Assembly (NCBI GenBank): GCA_013286085.1
Contig: JABDGK010000008.1
Coordinates: 1 to 60,626, forward strand
Reading direction: 5' to 3'
Length of the DNA stretch: 60,626 nucleotides
From: Gammaproteobacteria bacterium
GTDB taxonomy: Bacteria; Pseudomonadota; Gammaproteobacteria; DSM-16500
Under the pieces are notes generated by a model, which was not told the origin of the DNA, made no database searches, and saw nothing but the letters and a program-made list of their open reading frames with translations. This document shows positions 37,645 to 46,739 of this stretch, piece after piece (within the stretch, counting starts at the first letter, position 1; every line of letters starts with the position of its first letter). A program made the translations under genes and the position numbers.

Positions 37645-38439
37645 TCATTCCCCGTGCGAAGTTAAAACAATGGAATCGACTAGCCAGCCACGTTTAACAA
37701 ATTCAGGTAATAGTGCAGTGATATTGACTTCTGGAAAGTGGGTCTCGGCTTGTTCGCAGATTTTTCCAAAGGGTAGGGCTTGTTGAAACCAAGTTAATAA
37801 TTGCCATTCGACTATCGTGAGCGGCGTTATTTGCAAGACATGATGATGATGCCAAATCAGAAAATAATACATGTGGTTCTCGACTAAGGTAATGGTCGTA
37901 TTTTCATTATCTGATTGGTTCATTGTCCAAATTTGGTCGATAGGATAGGGTGAAGATAGCAGGGTACTGCGCGCTGGCAAGCAAAAACAAATATCTTCGC
38001 CATGGATAGCGCTCTGCGTCGCTAATTTTTCGAAATCCAGTGGTTGACTATTAGGAGCACCGTATAAACGATGCCAAGCCCATTCTAGCGTTGCGATATC
38101 TGCTAAGTAGGGTAGGCCCACTGCGGGAGGAAAGCAGACGATAAACGCATCAAATGTCGCTCCATAGGTGTTTAAATCCGGTGAGGTCGAAGGGGTTTGT
38201 AGGATGAACTCAGCAGCCATGGCTGAAAAAAAATCTACGCCAACCAATTGGTGACAAACAGGATAAATTTCACGCAAAGCTTTTTGTAGTCTGCCAAAAA
38301 TACTATTTCGATAAATAGCAAACTGTGTCGCGGCAGATAGGCGAGTATGGGGTGCTAGGTGTTGGAGGAATTGCGTTGTTGTCGCTTGATAAACACTTGC
38401 CAGAAATTTTTCTTGTAAAGCAAAGAGGTTTGTTGTCAT
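37645..38439 (-). CDS. bufC: DUF2063 protein, bufferin-locus partner BufC/HvfC-like
   Basis: This 264-residue protein has the DUF2063 N-terminal domain (LFALQEKFLASVY .. RLSAATQFAIYRNSIFGRLQKALREIYPVCHQLVGVDFFSAMAAEFI) and the YLADIATLEWAWHRLY segment near residue 115. In bufferin (copper-binding RiPP) loci such proteins partner the MNIO/DUF692 maturation enzyme. The frame extends upstream to 38538, but that part translates palindromic repeat B. ATG 38439 gives a normal N-terminus. The repeat ends ten bases before this ATG and leaves no clear Shine-Dalgarno. The last codons and stop overlap another hairpin. The expected bufB gene between it and bufA is absent. Confidence 0.8.
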   Translation of the reverse strand: MTTNLFALQEKFLASVYQATTTQFLQHLAPHTRLSAATQFAIYRNSIFGRLQKALREIYPVCHQLVGVDFFSAMAAEFILQTPSTSPDLNTYGATFDAFIVCFPPAVGLPYLADIATLEWAWHRLYGAPNSQPLDFEKLATQSAIHGEDICFCLPARSTLLSSPYPIDQIWTMNQSDNENTTITLVENHMYYFLIWHHHHVLQITPLTIVEWQLLTWFQQALPFGKICEQAETHFPEVNITALLPEFVKRGWLVDSIVLTSHGE

Positions 38440-38448
38440 AACGTTTTG

Positions 38449-38525
38449 GTAGCCCGTATGGAGCGCAGCGCAATACGGGATTTGCGCAGACCATCCCGTA
38501 TTGCGCTGCGCTCCATACGGGCTAC
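38449..38525. repeat. Palindromic repeat family B, copy 2, between bufA and bufC
   Basis: Long, nearly perfect arms (GTAGCCCGTATGGAGCGCAG .. and reverse complement) enclose a short centre. A family-A half (GCGCTTTGTCCACCG) abuts it at about 38526-38540. It lies in the position where bufB would be expected. Confidence 0.9.
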
Positions 38526-38545
38526 GCGCTTTGTCCACCGATTAA

Positions 38546-38878
38546 TTAGGCTTTTTTATCTGGGGTCTTTACTTCTGGTTTCGGCTCAACCGTGCTACCG
38601 CCGACAATTTTGTTACAAGTGCCTTTTGGTACATAAATCCATGCGGATACTTGGCCATCTACAGTAGATGAACCAGCGCAGCCGCTGTTAGTCGCTGTAC
38701 CGCAATCATTTAAGCCAGCTTTCGCGATACCGAAGCATTTTTCCATGCCTTTTAGCATTTTATTATGGCCAGCAGGCATTTTGCTGGTTTGGTCTGCGGC
38801 CACGGCTGCTGTACCAACGGTGCTAATTCCGACAGCTAACATGGCGGTTAAGGTCGTGTTAACGATTTTATTGCGCAT
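38546..38878 (-). CDS. bufA: DUF2282 bufferin-type precursor peptide (BufA1-like)
   Basis: This exported 110-residue protein has a signal peptide (about 1-28, ending TAAVAA) and the DUF2282 core [25 protein letters not shown] .. [12 protein letters not shown]. The four cysteines have the spacing of BufA1/HvfA-type copper-buffering peptides, whose central cysteines are converted to thiooxazoles by a DUF692 (MNIO) enzyme. A Lys/Pro-rich tail of about 20 residues follows. ATG 38878 has GGGAGAAAG. Function in copper storage is family knowledge. Without bufB nearby, maturation here is uncertain. An unmodified or trans-modified product is possible. Confidence 0.85.
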   Translation of the reverse strand: MRNKIVNTTLTAMLAVGISTVGTAAVAADQTSKMPAGHNKMLKGMEKCFGIAKAGLNDCGTATNSGCAGSSTVDGQVSAWIYVPKGTCNKIVGGSTVEPKPEVKTPDKKA

Positions 38879-38960
38879 GGACTTTCTCCCTGATGAGTGC
38901 TGAATTGATAGGAAAAGGATAAACGAATAGTTTCTCGGATTCTACCTAGAAAGTCTAGCG

Positions 38961-41900
38961 TTACATTTGTCGTGCTTTGACGAGAGCATTCACGTGTTGG
39001 TCTGGCGCTAACGATACTTTATCTTTAAAGGGGGATTTGTCTGGAATTTTCAGCTGTTCTTTTACGAATGCAATGGCTTGCGGGTCTTTTAGTAAGTTGA
39101 TTTGTGCTTGGTTAGCGGGGTTTTTGCCATAGTTTGACTGGTTTTTATAACGCGTTTTATAAGTTGTGTTATAGACTTCGCAAACTAATATCAGTGCTTG
39201 CATGAGTAAGGGTTCTTCATTAGCTTGAGGTTTTAAAATAATCGTGGCATTTTCGCCTTGGCTAAGCAGTAATGATTCACATTGTTTTTTTGCATATTCC
39301 AGATAAGCGAGAGATGGGATAGTTTGGTTGTTAAGTGTTTGCTGAGTCCGTGCTACGTGTAGTGTATCAAGCAGTGTTTTTTCTAGTGTTTTAATATCAT
39401 TAATTTTGAGGCTTTGTAGAAATACTTTATCATCGGGCTTTAATTTAGTGAGAGAAATTTTATTGTTATTAACAACGAGTCTTCGAGCAATTTTGGTTAG
39501 TCTATCTTTGTGTTGTGGATCAGCGCGAAAAATAGCATTATCACAATGATCGATGAGTACCTTTGTGAATACAGCGGTTTTGTTAATTTCGGGTGGTAAG
39601 CGTTGTGCGGTAATTTGGTATTTATTATTTTCCGTAACATGTTCAATGTAATAACCGCTTTTACCTGCTGATGTGGTACTATCAACAAAATTAATGGCGT
39701 AGTCTGTCGGTTTTAAATGTGTTGCTTTGGCCGGTTCTTCGGATGCAATAGTCGGGGATCGACGTATGTGTTCATTATAGAAATTGCGGAATTGTCTTGC
39801 AAAGCCAGCTTTACTAGCCACAACATGATAGACGCCTTCCGGGATAATGGATCTGCGTTTTGCTGCTTCTGTTTCACTGGTTCTTTGATAGAAAGTGACA
39901 GCATAACCTTTGAGGCTTTTTTTAGCGATGCTACTGCCTTGTGTGCGTTCAATCGTGTTTAAAATACCAGATTCAAGATTTTTTGTTGCTGTGAGTTGTA
40001 CCCCTTTACTGGTGATATTCACAGTAAATAAATTAAAATAGATATGACCTAATGCACGAAAATGTCTTTTCGCATCCGATACATATTCAGGATATTGTTT
40101 AATCAGATCATCAATTTTATAGTAAGTATTGTCTAACTGATATTTGCCGTCACTATCTTGTTTAACACACAAACTTAGTTTAATGTCGAATGCATATTTT
40201 CGTAATGATTCTTGTCTGGAATGCATTTTTTCGATAAGAATGCCGGTGATTTTTTTAGTTAACAGGTTTTTAACTTGTAGATTTTCCTCATTAGGAATTT
40301 GTAATGCATCATATTCATCAAGTGCTTTTTTGTATATTTTCATTTGTTGATTGTATTTTTTCATGAGTTTTTTTTGTTTTTTGATTTGTTCTTCTGTTGA
40401 TGGTTTTTCTACAGTTAAAGAAGGTGGTTGCGGTGGACGTGGTTTTTTAGAAGACAACATTTTTAAGCTAGCATTGATATACTGTTTTTTAACAGCTGCT
40501 TTTTCTTTTTCAGTTAAATTTTCTGTGCGGCATTTTATAAATAATGTATTGCCGAGAAAATGTTTATAATTTTTTTCTTCGTCCGATGTCAGCGCTCCTT
40601 TTAATTTATTTAAAAAGTCATCGATACTCATGTCTTGTAAACATTCTTTGATGGCTTGAGTACCCGAATTGTCATTTAAAATACGTTTGATAAATGCAGC
40701 CATGGGTGCTGCACCGTAGAAAATAGCTGTTTCAAACATAGCATCATGGATGGATTTATCCAGTTTTACTTTATCGAAATTAGCGATACGGTCGGCTTCT
40801 TCCGCCATTTCTTTACTGATTCTCAATGATCGGGGTAGTTCTCGATAGTGGTTTGTTGGTCCGACAAACATAGGGTGTTCGCTATGGGAATGCATTCTAA
40901 TGAAATCTCTTAGCCCGTGTAGCGCACCACCTTGGTCGATTCTGCGTAGAGAACCTATTTTTCCAAATGCGTCTTTGACTATTTCGCCGGTTTTAGGATC
41001 GCGTAAAAAAGCTTTTTTATCGATAGCACCTTGCGCGGTGGTACCCAATACACGATTAGCAGTAGGACCAAAATTCCCTGAATGAATATCAAAATCATTG
41101 ACTAAAACTGAGGCCATGCATATACGTGGTAAATCATGAAAACGGCAGATGGGTTTGCCGTTTAATTTTATGGCGGCTTCTTTAGTAATAGTGTTGCCAT
41201 TTTTATCTTTATAGATGAGAGATGAAATAACAGATGATAGCGCATTGAGTTTAATACCGCCTGCTGGAATGGTGGTATAAACAAGTTCTTTTTTTTCATT
41301 GTAATATTCGATTTCATTTCTTTCATTGGTTTGTAACAAACCGTGTAGGAAATAGTACTTGTTAATCGTGCCTGCATGACGAAAGCGCGAAGTGGATGCA
41401 TTGGCATCTATACCAGGGACTGGTAAGCCTTGTACACGTGCAACATCAATGAAAAAATCTTCATAATTATCAAAAAAAATGGAGCCAATATAAACATTAT
41501 TGCCGGTGAGGTCTGGTATTGAATGCGGTGGCTTAACAGCATAAAAAATAGAAGATGAAGTATCACCAATCAAACAATTCATAATTCGACTAGCGACAAA
41601 TTCAGCAATGACTTTGCTCTGTACCACTTCTGGATTTTTTAATTTTATTAATTTGTTTACTACGTTCTTAAGCGTGCCGGTAAATCCAGTATCTTGTTTG
41701 AATAACAACATTTGCTGTTGGATTTTAGCGTGTCCATTTTCATCTCTTACGGTAGGGCATATATAACGAAATAAATAATTACCACCATCTGCGCCAGCGT
41801 TATTCATGCCACCTATTTTTTCACCTTTTTTCTCGAAGTCATTTATGTTTGGGCTGATGAAAGGTAATAATCCCATTTTTGTTTCAGGAATCGCTTCTCC

Positions 41901-42230
41901 AGGTTCAATGATAAAAACGCGATGACGCATTTCTTTTACTTCACCGGTAGGTGTTGTGATTTTGATGGGCTTCGTTAAAAAGTATCTGCGGCGATAATAA
42001 ACGTAGTTTTCAGCATCCTGATAAACTGCTTCTTGGATAGGTGTGTTGTAATCAATTTCTTCTTTTGCCATTGCTTCGTTCACATCATGTGGAATCAAAT
42101 CTTCATCAAAATCAACTTCATCTTTATCTAACAAAGGTTGAAACGAATGCTTCTCTTCTTTTAGAGAATCTGAATGTAAGCGGTTGTAGTGATTTCTAGA
42201 TCGTGGCATAAAACTCCGCGAGTCAGTCAT
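38961..42230 (-). CDS. 1089-residue orphan protein with PI3/PI4-kinase-like active-site motifs, candidate effector
   Basis: No close family is recognised. The N-terminal 440 residues have features of a lipid/protein-kinase fold in order. These are a Gly-rich stretch (KIGGMNNAGADGGNYLF, 138-154), a lysine in QQMLLFKQD (Lys178), a glutamate in SKVIAEFVASRI (Glu210), the catalytic-loop-like NDFDIHSGNFG (Asp381, His383, Asn386) and a metal-binding-like RRIDQGGALHG (Asp432). PI3/PI4 kinases have DRHxxN and DFG at these places, and Legionella effectors with such folds are known. The C-terminal 600 residues are helical and Lys-rich, with a Pro-rich KKPRPPQPPS near 610. No signal peptide is seen. A TATAAT on the - strand lies at 42252-42247. 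ATG 42209 with GGAG is an alternative start. Confidence 0.7.
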   Translation of the reverse strand: MTDSRSFMPRSRNHYNRLHSDSLKEEKHSFQPLLDKDEVDFDEDLIPHDVNEAMAKEEIDYNTPIQEAVYQDAENYVYYRRRYFLTKPIKITTPTGEVKEMRHRVFIIEPGEAIPETKMGLLPFISPNINDFEKKGEKIGGMNNAGADGGNYLFRYICPTVRDENGHAKIQQQMLLFKQDTGFTGTLKNVVNKLIKLKNPEVVQSKVIAEFVASRIMNCLIGDTSSSIFYAVKPPHSIPDLTGNNVYIGSIFFDNYEDFFIDVARVQGLPVPGIDANASTSRFRHAGTINKYYFLHGLLQTNERNEIEYYNEKKELVYTTIPAGGIKLNALSSVISSLIYKDKNGNTITKEAAIKLNGKPICRFHDLPRICMASVLVNDFDIHSGNFGPTANRVLGTTAQGAIDKKAFLRDPKTGEIVKDAFGKIGSLRRIDQGGALHGLRDFIRMHSHSEHPMFVGPTNHYRELPRSLRISKEMAEEADRIANFDKVKLDKSIHDAMFETAIFYGAAPMAAFIKRILNDNSGTQAIKECLQDMSIDDFLNKLKGALTSDEEKNYKHFLGNTLFIKCRTENLTEKEKAAVKKQYINASLKMLSSKKPRPPQPPSLTVEKPSTEEQIKKQKKLMKKYNQQMKIYKKALDEYDALQIPNEENLQVKNLLTKKITGILIEKMHSRQESLRKYAFDIKLSLCVKQDSDGKYQLDNTYYKIDDLIKQYPEYVSDAKRHFRALGHIYFNLFTVNITSKGVQLTATKNLESGILNTIERTQGSSIAKKSLKGYAVTFYQRTSETEAAKRRSIIPEGVYHVVASKAGFARQFRNFYNEHIRRSPTIASEEPAKATHLKPTDYAINFVDSTTSAGKSGYYIEHVTENNKYQITAQRLPPEINKTAVFTKVLIDHCDNAIFRADPQHKDRLTKIARRLVVNNNKISLTKLKPDDKVFLQSLKINDIKTLEKTLLDTLHVARTQQTLNNQTIPSLAYLEYAKKQCESLLLSQGENATIILKPQANEEPLLMQALILVCEVYNTTYKTRYKNQSNYGKNPANQAQINLLKDPQAIAFVKEQLKIPDKSPFKDKVSLAPDQHVNALVKARQM

Positions 42231-42246
42231 TTATTCAGTTATTCTA

Positions 42247-42252
42247 ATTATA
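42247..42252 (-). promoter_or_regulatory. -10 element of the kinase-like gene
   Basis: TATAAT on the - strand lies 17 bases before ATG 42230. No good -35 is seen. A transcript starting near 42240 would have almost no leader for ATG 42230 but would fit a start at 42209 (GGAG just upstream). Confidence 0.4.
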
Positions 42253-42386
42253 GTAGAAGATTCAGACAGATGTGAGGATTTGGCAAGAAAAACAAGCTAT
42301 TTGATTGATTCAATTAAAAAAATAATTAATAAAGACAAAAATAACGTGCTCTATCCAAATTGCATGATAGAGCACAATCAATTGAT

Positions 42387-42965
42387 TTATTTGGAATTTT
42401 GTTTAATGGCTGATTCTGGTACGACAATAACAGGAATTACCATGGGTACCGAAAATTGATTCATTAAATTGGGATTATTTTTGTAAACATCGTTGATGTT
42501 AGTAAATAGATTCTGCATGACTTGCTGCGTATATTTTTGGATAGCAGCTTGACGCTGTTCCAAGGCTTTTAAATACGCTTGGGTTTGTGCGCTAGTCATG
42601 GGTTCTGGATTACCAAATTGAATGGTGCGATAGGTTTGTGGGCCGTTTGCTGTCCCGATGGTTTTTGCTGACATACTGACGCTCGTGCTTGTGGCGCCAG
42701 AAGGTGATGTAAACTCAGCCGCATCACTGACTTTAATCCAACCGACGTTACCGTTTTTTGGATCGCCTACTTTCATCCAGTCACCGGTTTTATTGGTAAA
42801 AACGGGGATCATGCTACTGGTTGCATCAATGGTAGCGACGACTTTGGAATCTGTTTTGGGTAATTCGTATAAATTTATCATTTTTGCAAAGCTAGTTGTG
42901 CTTAACAATAACCACACTGTTCCGGTTACTGTGACAAACAATTTTTTTGATTGTAATGTAAGCAT
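42387..42965 (-). CDS. Exported bacterial-SH3-domain protein, 192 residues
   Basis: A signal peptide (about 1-27, ending TTSFA) is followed by a bacterial SH3-like fold. The segment MINLYELPKTDSKVVATI .. MIPVFTNKTGDWMKVGDPKNGNVGWIKVSD (about 29-84) has the Gly-Asp-Trp .. Gly-Trp-Val/Ile-Lys pattern. A Ser/Thr linker, a Gln-rich helix (TQAYLKALEQRQAAIQKYTQQVM) and a hydrophobic PMVIPVIVVPES near the C-terminus follow. ATG 42965 has GGGAGG. It is probably periplasmic and wall-associated, with no enzymatic motif. The gene is single. Confidence 0.72.
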   Translation of the reverse strand: MLTLQSKKLFVTVTGTVWLLLSTTSFAKMINLYELPKTDSKVVATIDATSSMIPVFTNKTGDWMKVGDPKNGNVGWIKVSDAAEFTSPSGATSTSVSMSAKTIGTANGPQTYRTIQFGNPEPMTSAQTQAYLKALEQRQAAIQKYTQQVMQNLFTNINDVYKNNPNLMNQFSVPMVIPVIVVPESAIKQNSK

Positions 42966-43063
42966 ATTTTCCTCCCTATAAAAATATATGAATATGACAT
43001 GCGATATTATACTATGTATGCATTAGCATGTTGACTTCAGCGTATGTTGATATGGAATATCAC

Positions 43064-43660
43064 ATGAAAGCAGCTCTCTATTCTATTTTAGCAGGAATTT
43101 TGCTAATTTGTGCGGCATTTCTATTTGTTTATTATCCCCATTATTTTGCTAAATTTACCATTGTTTCAATGCACTTATTAACGCTTAACCAGTTGGCAAC
43201 CTGCTTATTGGGAGTAGGAATCGTATTATTTGCAACGGGTTCATTTAGGGCTGTAAAACACTATCCGTTCCAGCGTGTATTTGCAGATGCGACGGTCAGT
43301 ACAGCGTATGTTTCTTTTCAATGGCGTTTTTTAAAAGTGAATCGACTGTTGTGTGAATTATTGGATTTTCATGCACATGAATTAGTAAAAATGGATTTTC
43401 AACGGCTTATCCATCCTGATGATTTCAATAAAAATTTATCTGCCATACAAAACATGCTTTCGAATCAACTAACTACACATCGAACCAAACTACGTTATCT
43501 CGATAAAAATGGTGATTTACTCATGCTAGATGTCACTATACAATTGGCCTACGATAAAGTAGGCAAGCCGGTGTATTTTATTTTTGAATTTCAAAAATTA
43601 CCTGCTAGCTATCCTCATAGCGCATCACAATATGCAACGGTTTGGCAAAATAATACATGA
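43064..43660 (+). CDS. Membrane-anchored PAS-domain protein without an output domain
   Basis: This protein of 198 residues has two N-terminal membrane segments (AALYSILAGILLICAAFLFVYY and LLTLNQLATCLLGVGIVLFATG). A PAS domain (about 75-185) follows, with FLKVNRLLCELLDFHAHELVKMDFQRLIHPDD and the RYLDKNGDLLMLDVTIQLAYD strand pair. No kinase, GGDEF, EAL or HTH domain follows. ATG 43064 with GGA upstream is preferred; earlier in-frame ATGs at 43028 and 43052 lack a Shine-Dalgarno. Its stop overlaps the next start (ATGA), so it is coupled to the sugar-kinase-family gene. The function is unknown. Confidence 0.68.
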   Translation: MKAALYSILAGILLICAAFLFVYYPHYFAKFTIVSMHLLTLNQLATCLLGVGIVLFATGSFRAVKHYPFQRVFADATVSTAYVSFQWRFLKVNRLLCELLDFHAHELVKMDFQRLIHPDDFNKNLSAIQNMLSNQLTTHRTKLRYLDKNGDLLMLDVTIQLAYDKVGKPVYFIFEFQKLPASYPHSASQYATVWQNNT

Positions 43661-44610
43661 AAAAATATGATATATATGCTGTAGGCAATGCTTTTGTTGA
43701 TTTGCAATTCGCTGTTTCTGATGATGTCTTAAAAAAATTAGGTTGCGAAAAAGGTGGCGCAAGTCTCATTGATGAAGAGATGGAAAATAAGTTAAATTTT
43801 TTATTGAAAGAACAAACGGCAAAAAAATTCTGTGGCGGTTCGGGTGCTAATACATTGGTTGCTCTGCATCATGAAGGTGGTAAGGGGTTTTATTCGTGTA
43901 ATATTGGTAGTGATGCTGAGGGGAAACTTTATCATCAGGATTTGCGACAACACCATATTGAAAGTATTTTTGATTTGCAACAACCGCGTCACGATATCAC
44001 AGGAAGATGTTATATTCTTCTTACGCCCGATGCAGAGCGTACTTTATTTACTTTAGTCGGTGCGAGTGAAAGAATTTCAGCTGCCGAATTGTATGAACCA
44101 GCGCTTCTTGATTCTAAAGGTATATTCATCGAAGGATTTTTATTTTTCTCTGCACACTCTAAACCGCTAGTTGGGATAGCCTATGAGATGGCGCGTAAAC
44201 ACAAGGTGAAAACAATATTCACATTGAGTACGTGTCCTTATTCTCCGCAATTAAAAAAAGAATTACTAGCGACATTGCATGCTGGTGTTGATTTGTTATT
44301 CTGCAATGAAGATGAGGCGAAATATTTTTGTGGCACAGAAAATATAAAAGAAATTCTGGATGAACTCAGTCAGTTTGCGAAGCAGTTTGTTATAACTCGC
44401 GGGAAAGAGGGCGCTTTACTGTATGATGGTAATGCCTGTTCTACTATTCCTAGTATACCTACTGACGTCATCGATACTACCGGCGCGGGTGATGCGTTTG
44501 CCGGTGGTTTTTTATATGGTTATTGTCGTGCGTATAGCTTTAAAGAGGCTGGTCAGTTGGCGACTGCTACTGCCGCTAAAGTCATTAGTAAATTTGGGCC
44601 ACGGGTTTAA
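43657..44610 (+). CDS. PfkB-family kinase, adenosine-kinase-like
   Basis: This ribokinase/PfkB-fold enzyme of 317 residues phosphorylates a sugar or nucleoside with ATP. Signature 1 is CGGSGANTLVALHHEGGKG near residue 58, and signature 2 with the catalytic aspartate is DTTGAGDAFAGGFLYG near 272. The VGNAFVDLQ start and GRCYILLTPDAERTL near 125 resemble the adenosine-kinase/cyanobacterial PfkB subgroup. It overlaps the upstream PAS gene by four bases. Nucleoside or sugar specificity cannot be fixed from sequence alone. Confidence 0.85.
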   Translation: MKKYDIYAVGNAFVDLQFAVSDDVLKKLGCEKGGASLIDEEMENKLNFLLKEQTAKKFCGGSGANTLVALHHEGGKGFYSCNIGSDAEGKLYHQDLRQHHIESIFDLQQPRHDITGRCYILLTPDAERTLFTLVGASERISAAELYEPALLDSKGIFIEGFLFFSAHSKPLVGIAYEMARKHKVKTIFTLSTCPYSPQLKKELLATLHAGVDLLFCNEDEAKYFCGTENIKEILDELSQFAKQFVITRGKEGALLYDGNACSTIPSIPTDVIDTTGAGDAFAGGFLYGYCRAYSFKEAGQLATATAAKVISKFGPRV

Positions 44611-44636
44611 TTATTCAAGCAATATGAATAATTTTT

Positions 44637-44677
44637 TGTAGTGCTCGGTGGACACGCTGCGCTTTGTCCACCCTACA
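44637..44677. repeat. Palindromic repeat family A copy
   Basis: TGTAG .. GGTGGACACGCTGCG / CTTTGTCCACCCTACA lies between two convergent genes and can act as a hairpin for both. Confidence 0.85.
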
Positions 44678-44686
44678 AAAAATTAT

Positions 44687-46729
44687 TTACTCAACTACTG
44701 CTTGGTAATTTTTTCTTAGCATTCTCCGCATAATTTTATTTGAAGCAGTTTTGGGTAAGTCAGCCACAAAAACAACATCATGAATTTTAAATAATGGATT
44801 CAGTAAAGAATTAATGCGTGCTTGCATATTCTGCATGATTTTTTCTTTATTGAGTTCTTTTGTCGTCGCTGCATAAATAACAAGTTGACTAGGTCCATGT
44901 TGAGCCGGTGTGATGGCAATGGCAGCTGTTTCACGAATGTCATCCAGACCAACCAAGGCACGTTCAATTTCTGCAGAACTAATTTTAATACCACCCAAAT
45001 TCATGGTGTCATCAAGACGACCTAAAACACAATAATAGCCATTAGCAAAACGCAGTGCTTGATCGCCGTGACGACGTAAAATTTCTTGTTGAGGTGAGCA
45101 GGGCATATTCGCGTAATATACATCATGATGATTTGCATTCAGTAATGTCGTGGATAGGCCGAGAATAGGTGGAATTAATGCAACTTCACCATTGGTTGTG
45201 GGTTGGCCGGTTTCATCCAATAATAATAATTTCGTGCCTAATGCAGGGCCGCTGAATAAAGCCGGATAATTTTTTTCAATGACGGTACTTGTTAAATAAC
45301 TACCGCCAATTTCGGTGCCGCCGCAATATTCAATCACAGGTTTGTAATTGGCAAGTGACATCAGGTACAACATATCTTCTGGGTTCGAGCATTCGCCCGT
45401 CGAGCTAAAGATTTTAATGTGATGCCAATCTACACCTGCCATACATTGACTTTGACGCCAAGTCGCAACGAGAGTAGGTACCACGCCTAGCATGGTGACA
45501 TTAGCTTGCTGCACGAAGTCACCGAATTGACGATCACGTGCCACATCAGGATAAATAGCGATAGCTGCTTTATTGATGAATGCCGCAAAGATGAGCCACG
45601 GCCCCATCATCCAACCTAAATTAGTTGGCCAAGCGAGCACATCACCTGATTGAATGTTTTGATGTAAAAACGCATCGCTCGCAGTTTTGATAGCCGTTGT
45701 ATGATTCCAAGGGATTGCTTTGGGATCACCTGTTGTTCCAGATGAAAATAAAATATTACACGTTGTCATCGGATCGCAAGGATGTGATTCGTTGATGGCA
45801 GTGTCTGACAAGAAGTCTTGCCATGCTGTGTCGTTGCTGCGTAATGTTTCTGTGAGTGAGTGTTCACAAGGCAAAACAATTGTCATGGGTGCATGAGCTG
45901 CAATCACTTTAGAATATAACGGTAATTTTTTTTCGCCGCGCAAAATAAAATCTTGTGTAAAAATGCCTTTAGCATTGGCAATGCGTAACCGTGTTGCTAT
46001 TTCTTCACTCGAAAAACTGTCGGCAATCGAGACGACAATGCCACCCATTTTGATAATACCAAGGTAAATGGCGACAGCGTCAACTGTCATGGGCATGGCA
46101 ATGGCAATGGCATCCGTCGCCTGAAAACCTTGCAGAAGTAAGCTATGTGCAATTCGATTGGTATAATCGTTTAATTCACGAAAAGTCATTTTTTGCAGTA
46201 GTTGCTGTTTGTCATAAAAAATGAGCGCCGTTGCTGAATCATCTGCTGTGAAGCAACTATCAGCAATATTCATTTTTGCATTGACTAACCAGTGTGGTGT
46301 TTCAATACCCTGCGTTATTGTGCAAATGTCCGTGTAGTTTTGTTTGAAGCGAATATCCAGTTTAGTAATGATGCGCTGCCAAAATTCAAATGGATTTTTC
46401 TCTGCCCAATTACGCATGTCTGTGAGTGTTGGAAGCTGCCATTCAGACAGGCAGTGATATAAATTGGTTTGTGAGAGCGTATGTGGTTCCGGTAACCAAG
46501 CGGGCGCAGACGTTGGATTGCTTTGCCAATTGGGAAACAGTGCTGAAAATAAATAGTTATGTAAAGCAAATGGATGTTGTGTAGTTAATAGAGTTTTTGA
46601 AATTTTTTGCCACGCGAGTTCAGTGGGTAGTTCTTGTATGCACGCATTCATTTTTGCAGCAAGTTTTTCTGCTTCGTGTTTTGGAATAGTATACGATACG
46701 AGTTTTTCTGCTTGAATAGCGAAGGTCAT
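44687..46729 (-). CDS. Acetoacetyl-CoA-synthetase-like acyl-activating enzyme
   Basis: This AMP-forming adenylate-forming enzyme of 680 residues has an N-terminal extension of about 150 residues, as in acetoacetyl-CoA synthetase and plant AAE17/18. Core motifs are NILFSSGTTGDPKAIPW (phosphate loop), WPTNLGWMMGPWLIF, IEYCGGTEIGGSY, GRLDDTMNLGGIKISSAEIER (hinge) and LPKTASNKIMRRMLRK with the adenylation lysine. ATG 46729 has AGGA from the end of the thioesterase gene. The thioesterase stop is only 11 bases upstream, so the two genes are probably one operon. Acetoacetate from HMG-CoA lyase is an attractive substrate but unproven. Confidence 0.82.
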   Translation of the reverse strand: MTFAIQAEKLVSYTIPKHEAEKLAAKMNACIQELPTELAWQKISKTLLTTQHPFALHNYLFSALFPNWQSNPTSAPAWLPEPHTLSQTNLYHCLSEWQLPTLTDMRNWAEKNPFEFWQRIITKLDIRFKQNYTDICTITQGIETPHWLVNAKMNIADSCFTADDSATALIFYDKQQLLQKMTFRELNDYTNRIAHSLLLQGFQATDAIAIAMPMTVDAVAIYLGIIKMGGIVVSIADSFSSEEIATRLRIANAKGIFTQDFILRGEKKLPLYSKVIAAHAPMTIVLPCEHSLTETLRSNDTAWQDFLSDTAINESHPCDPMTTCNILFSSGTTGDPKAIPWNHTTAIKTASDAFLHQNIQSGDVLAWPTNLGWMMGPWLIFAAFINKAAIAIYPDVARDRQFGDFVQQANVTMLGVVPTLVATWRQSQCMAGVDWHHIKIFSSTGECSNPEDMLYLMSLANYKPVIEYCGGTEIGGSYLTSTVIEKNYPALFSGPALGTKLLLLDETGQPTTNGEVALIPPILGLSTTLLNANHHDVYYANMPCSPQQEILRRHGDQALRFANGYYCVLGRLDDTMNLGGIKISSAEIERALVGLDDIRETAAIAITPAQHGPSQLVIYAATTKELNKEKIMQNMQARINSLLNPLFKIHDVVFVADLPKTASNKIMRRMLRKNYQAVVE

Positions 46730-46739
46730 TTGCAACATC

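Noticed and set aside
38440-38538. N-terminal extension of the DUF2063 gene
   Set aside because: It translates palindromic repeat B. Homology starts at ATG 38439.
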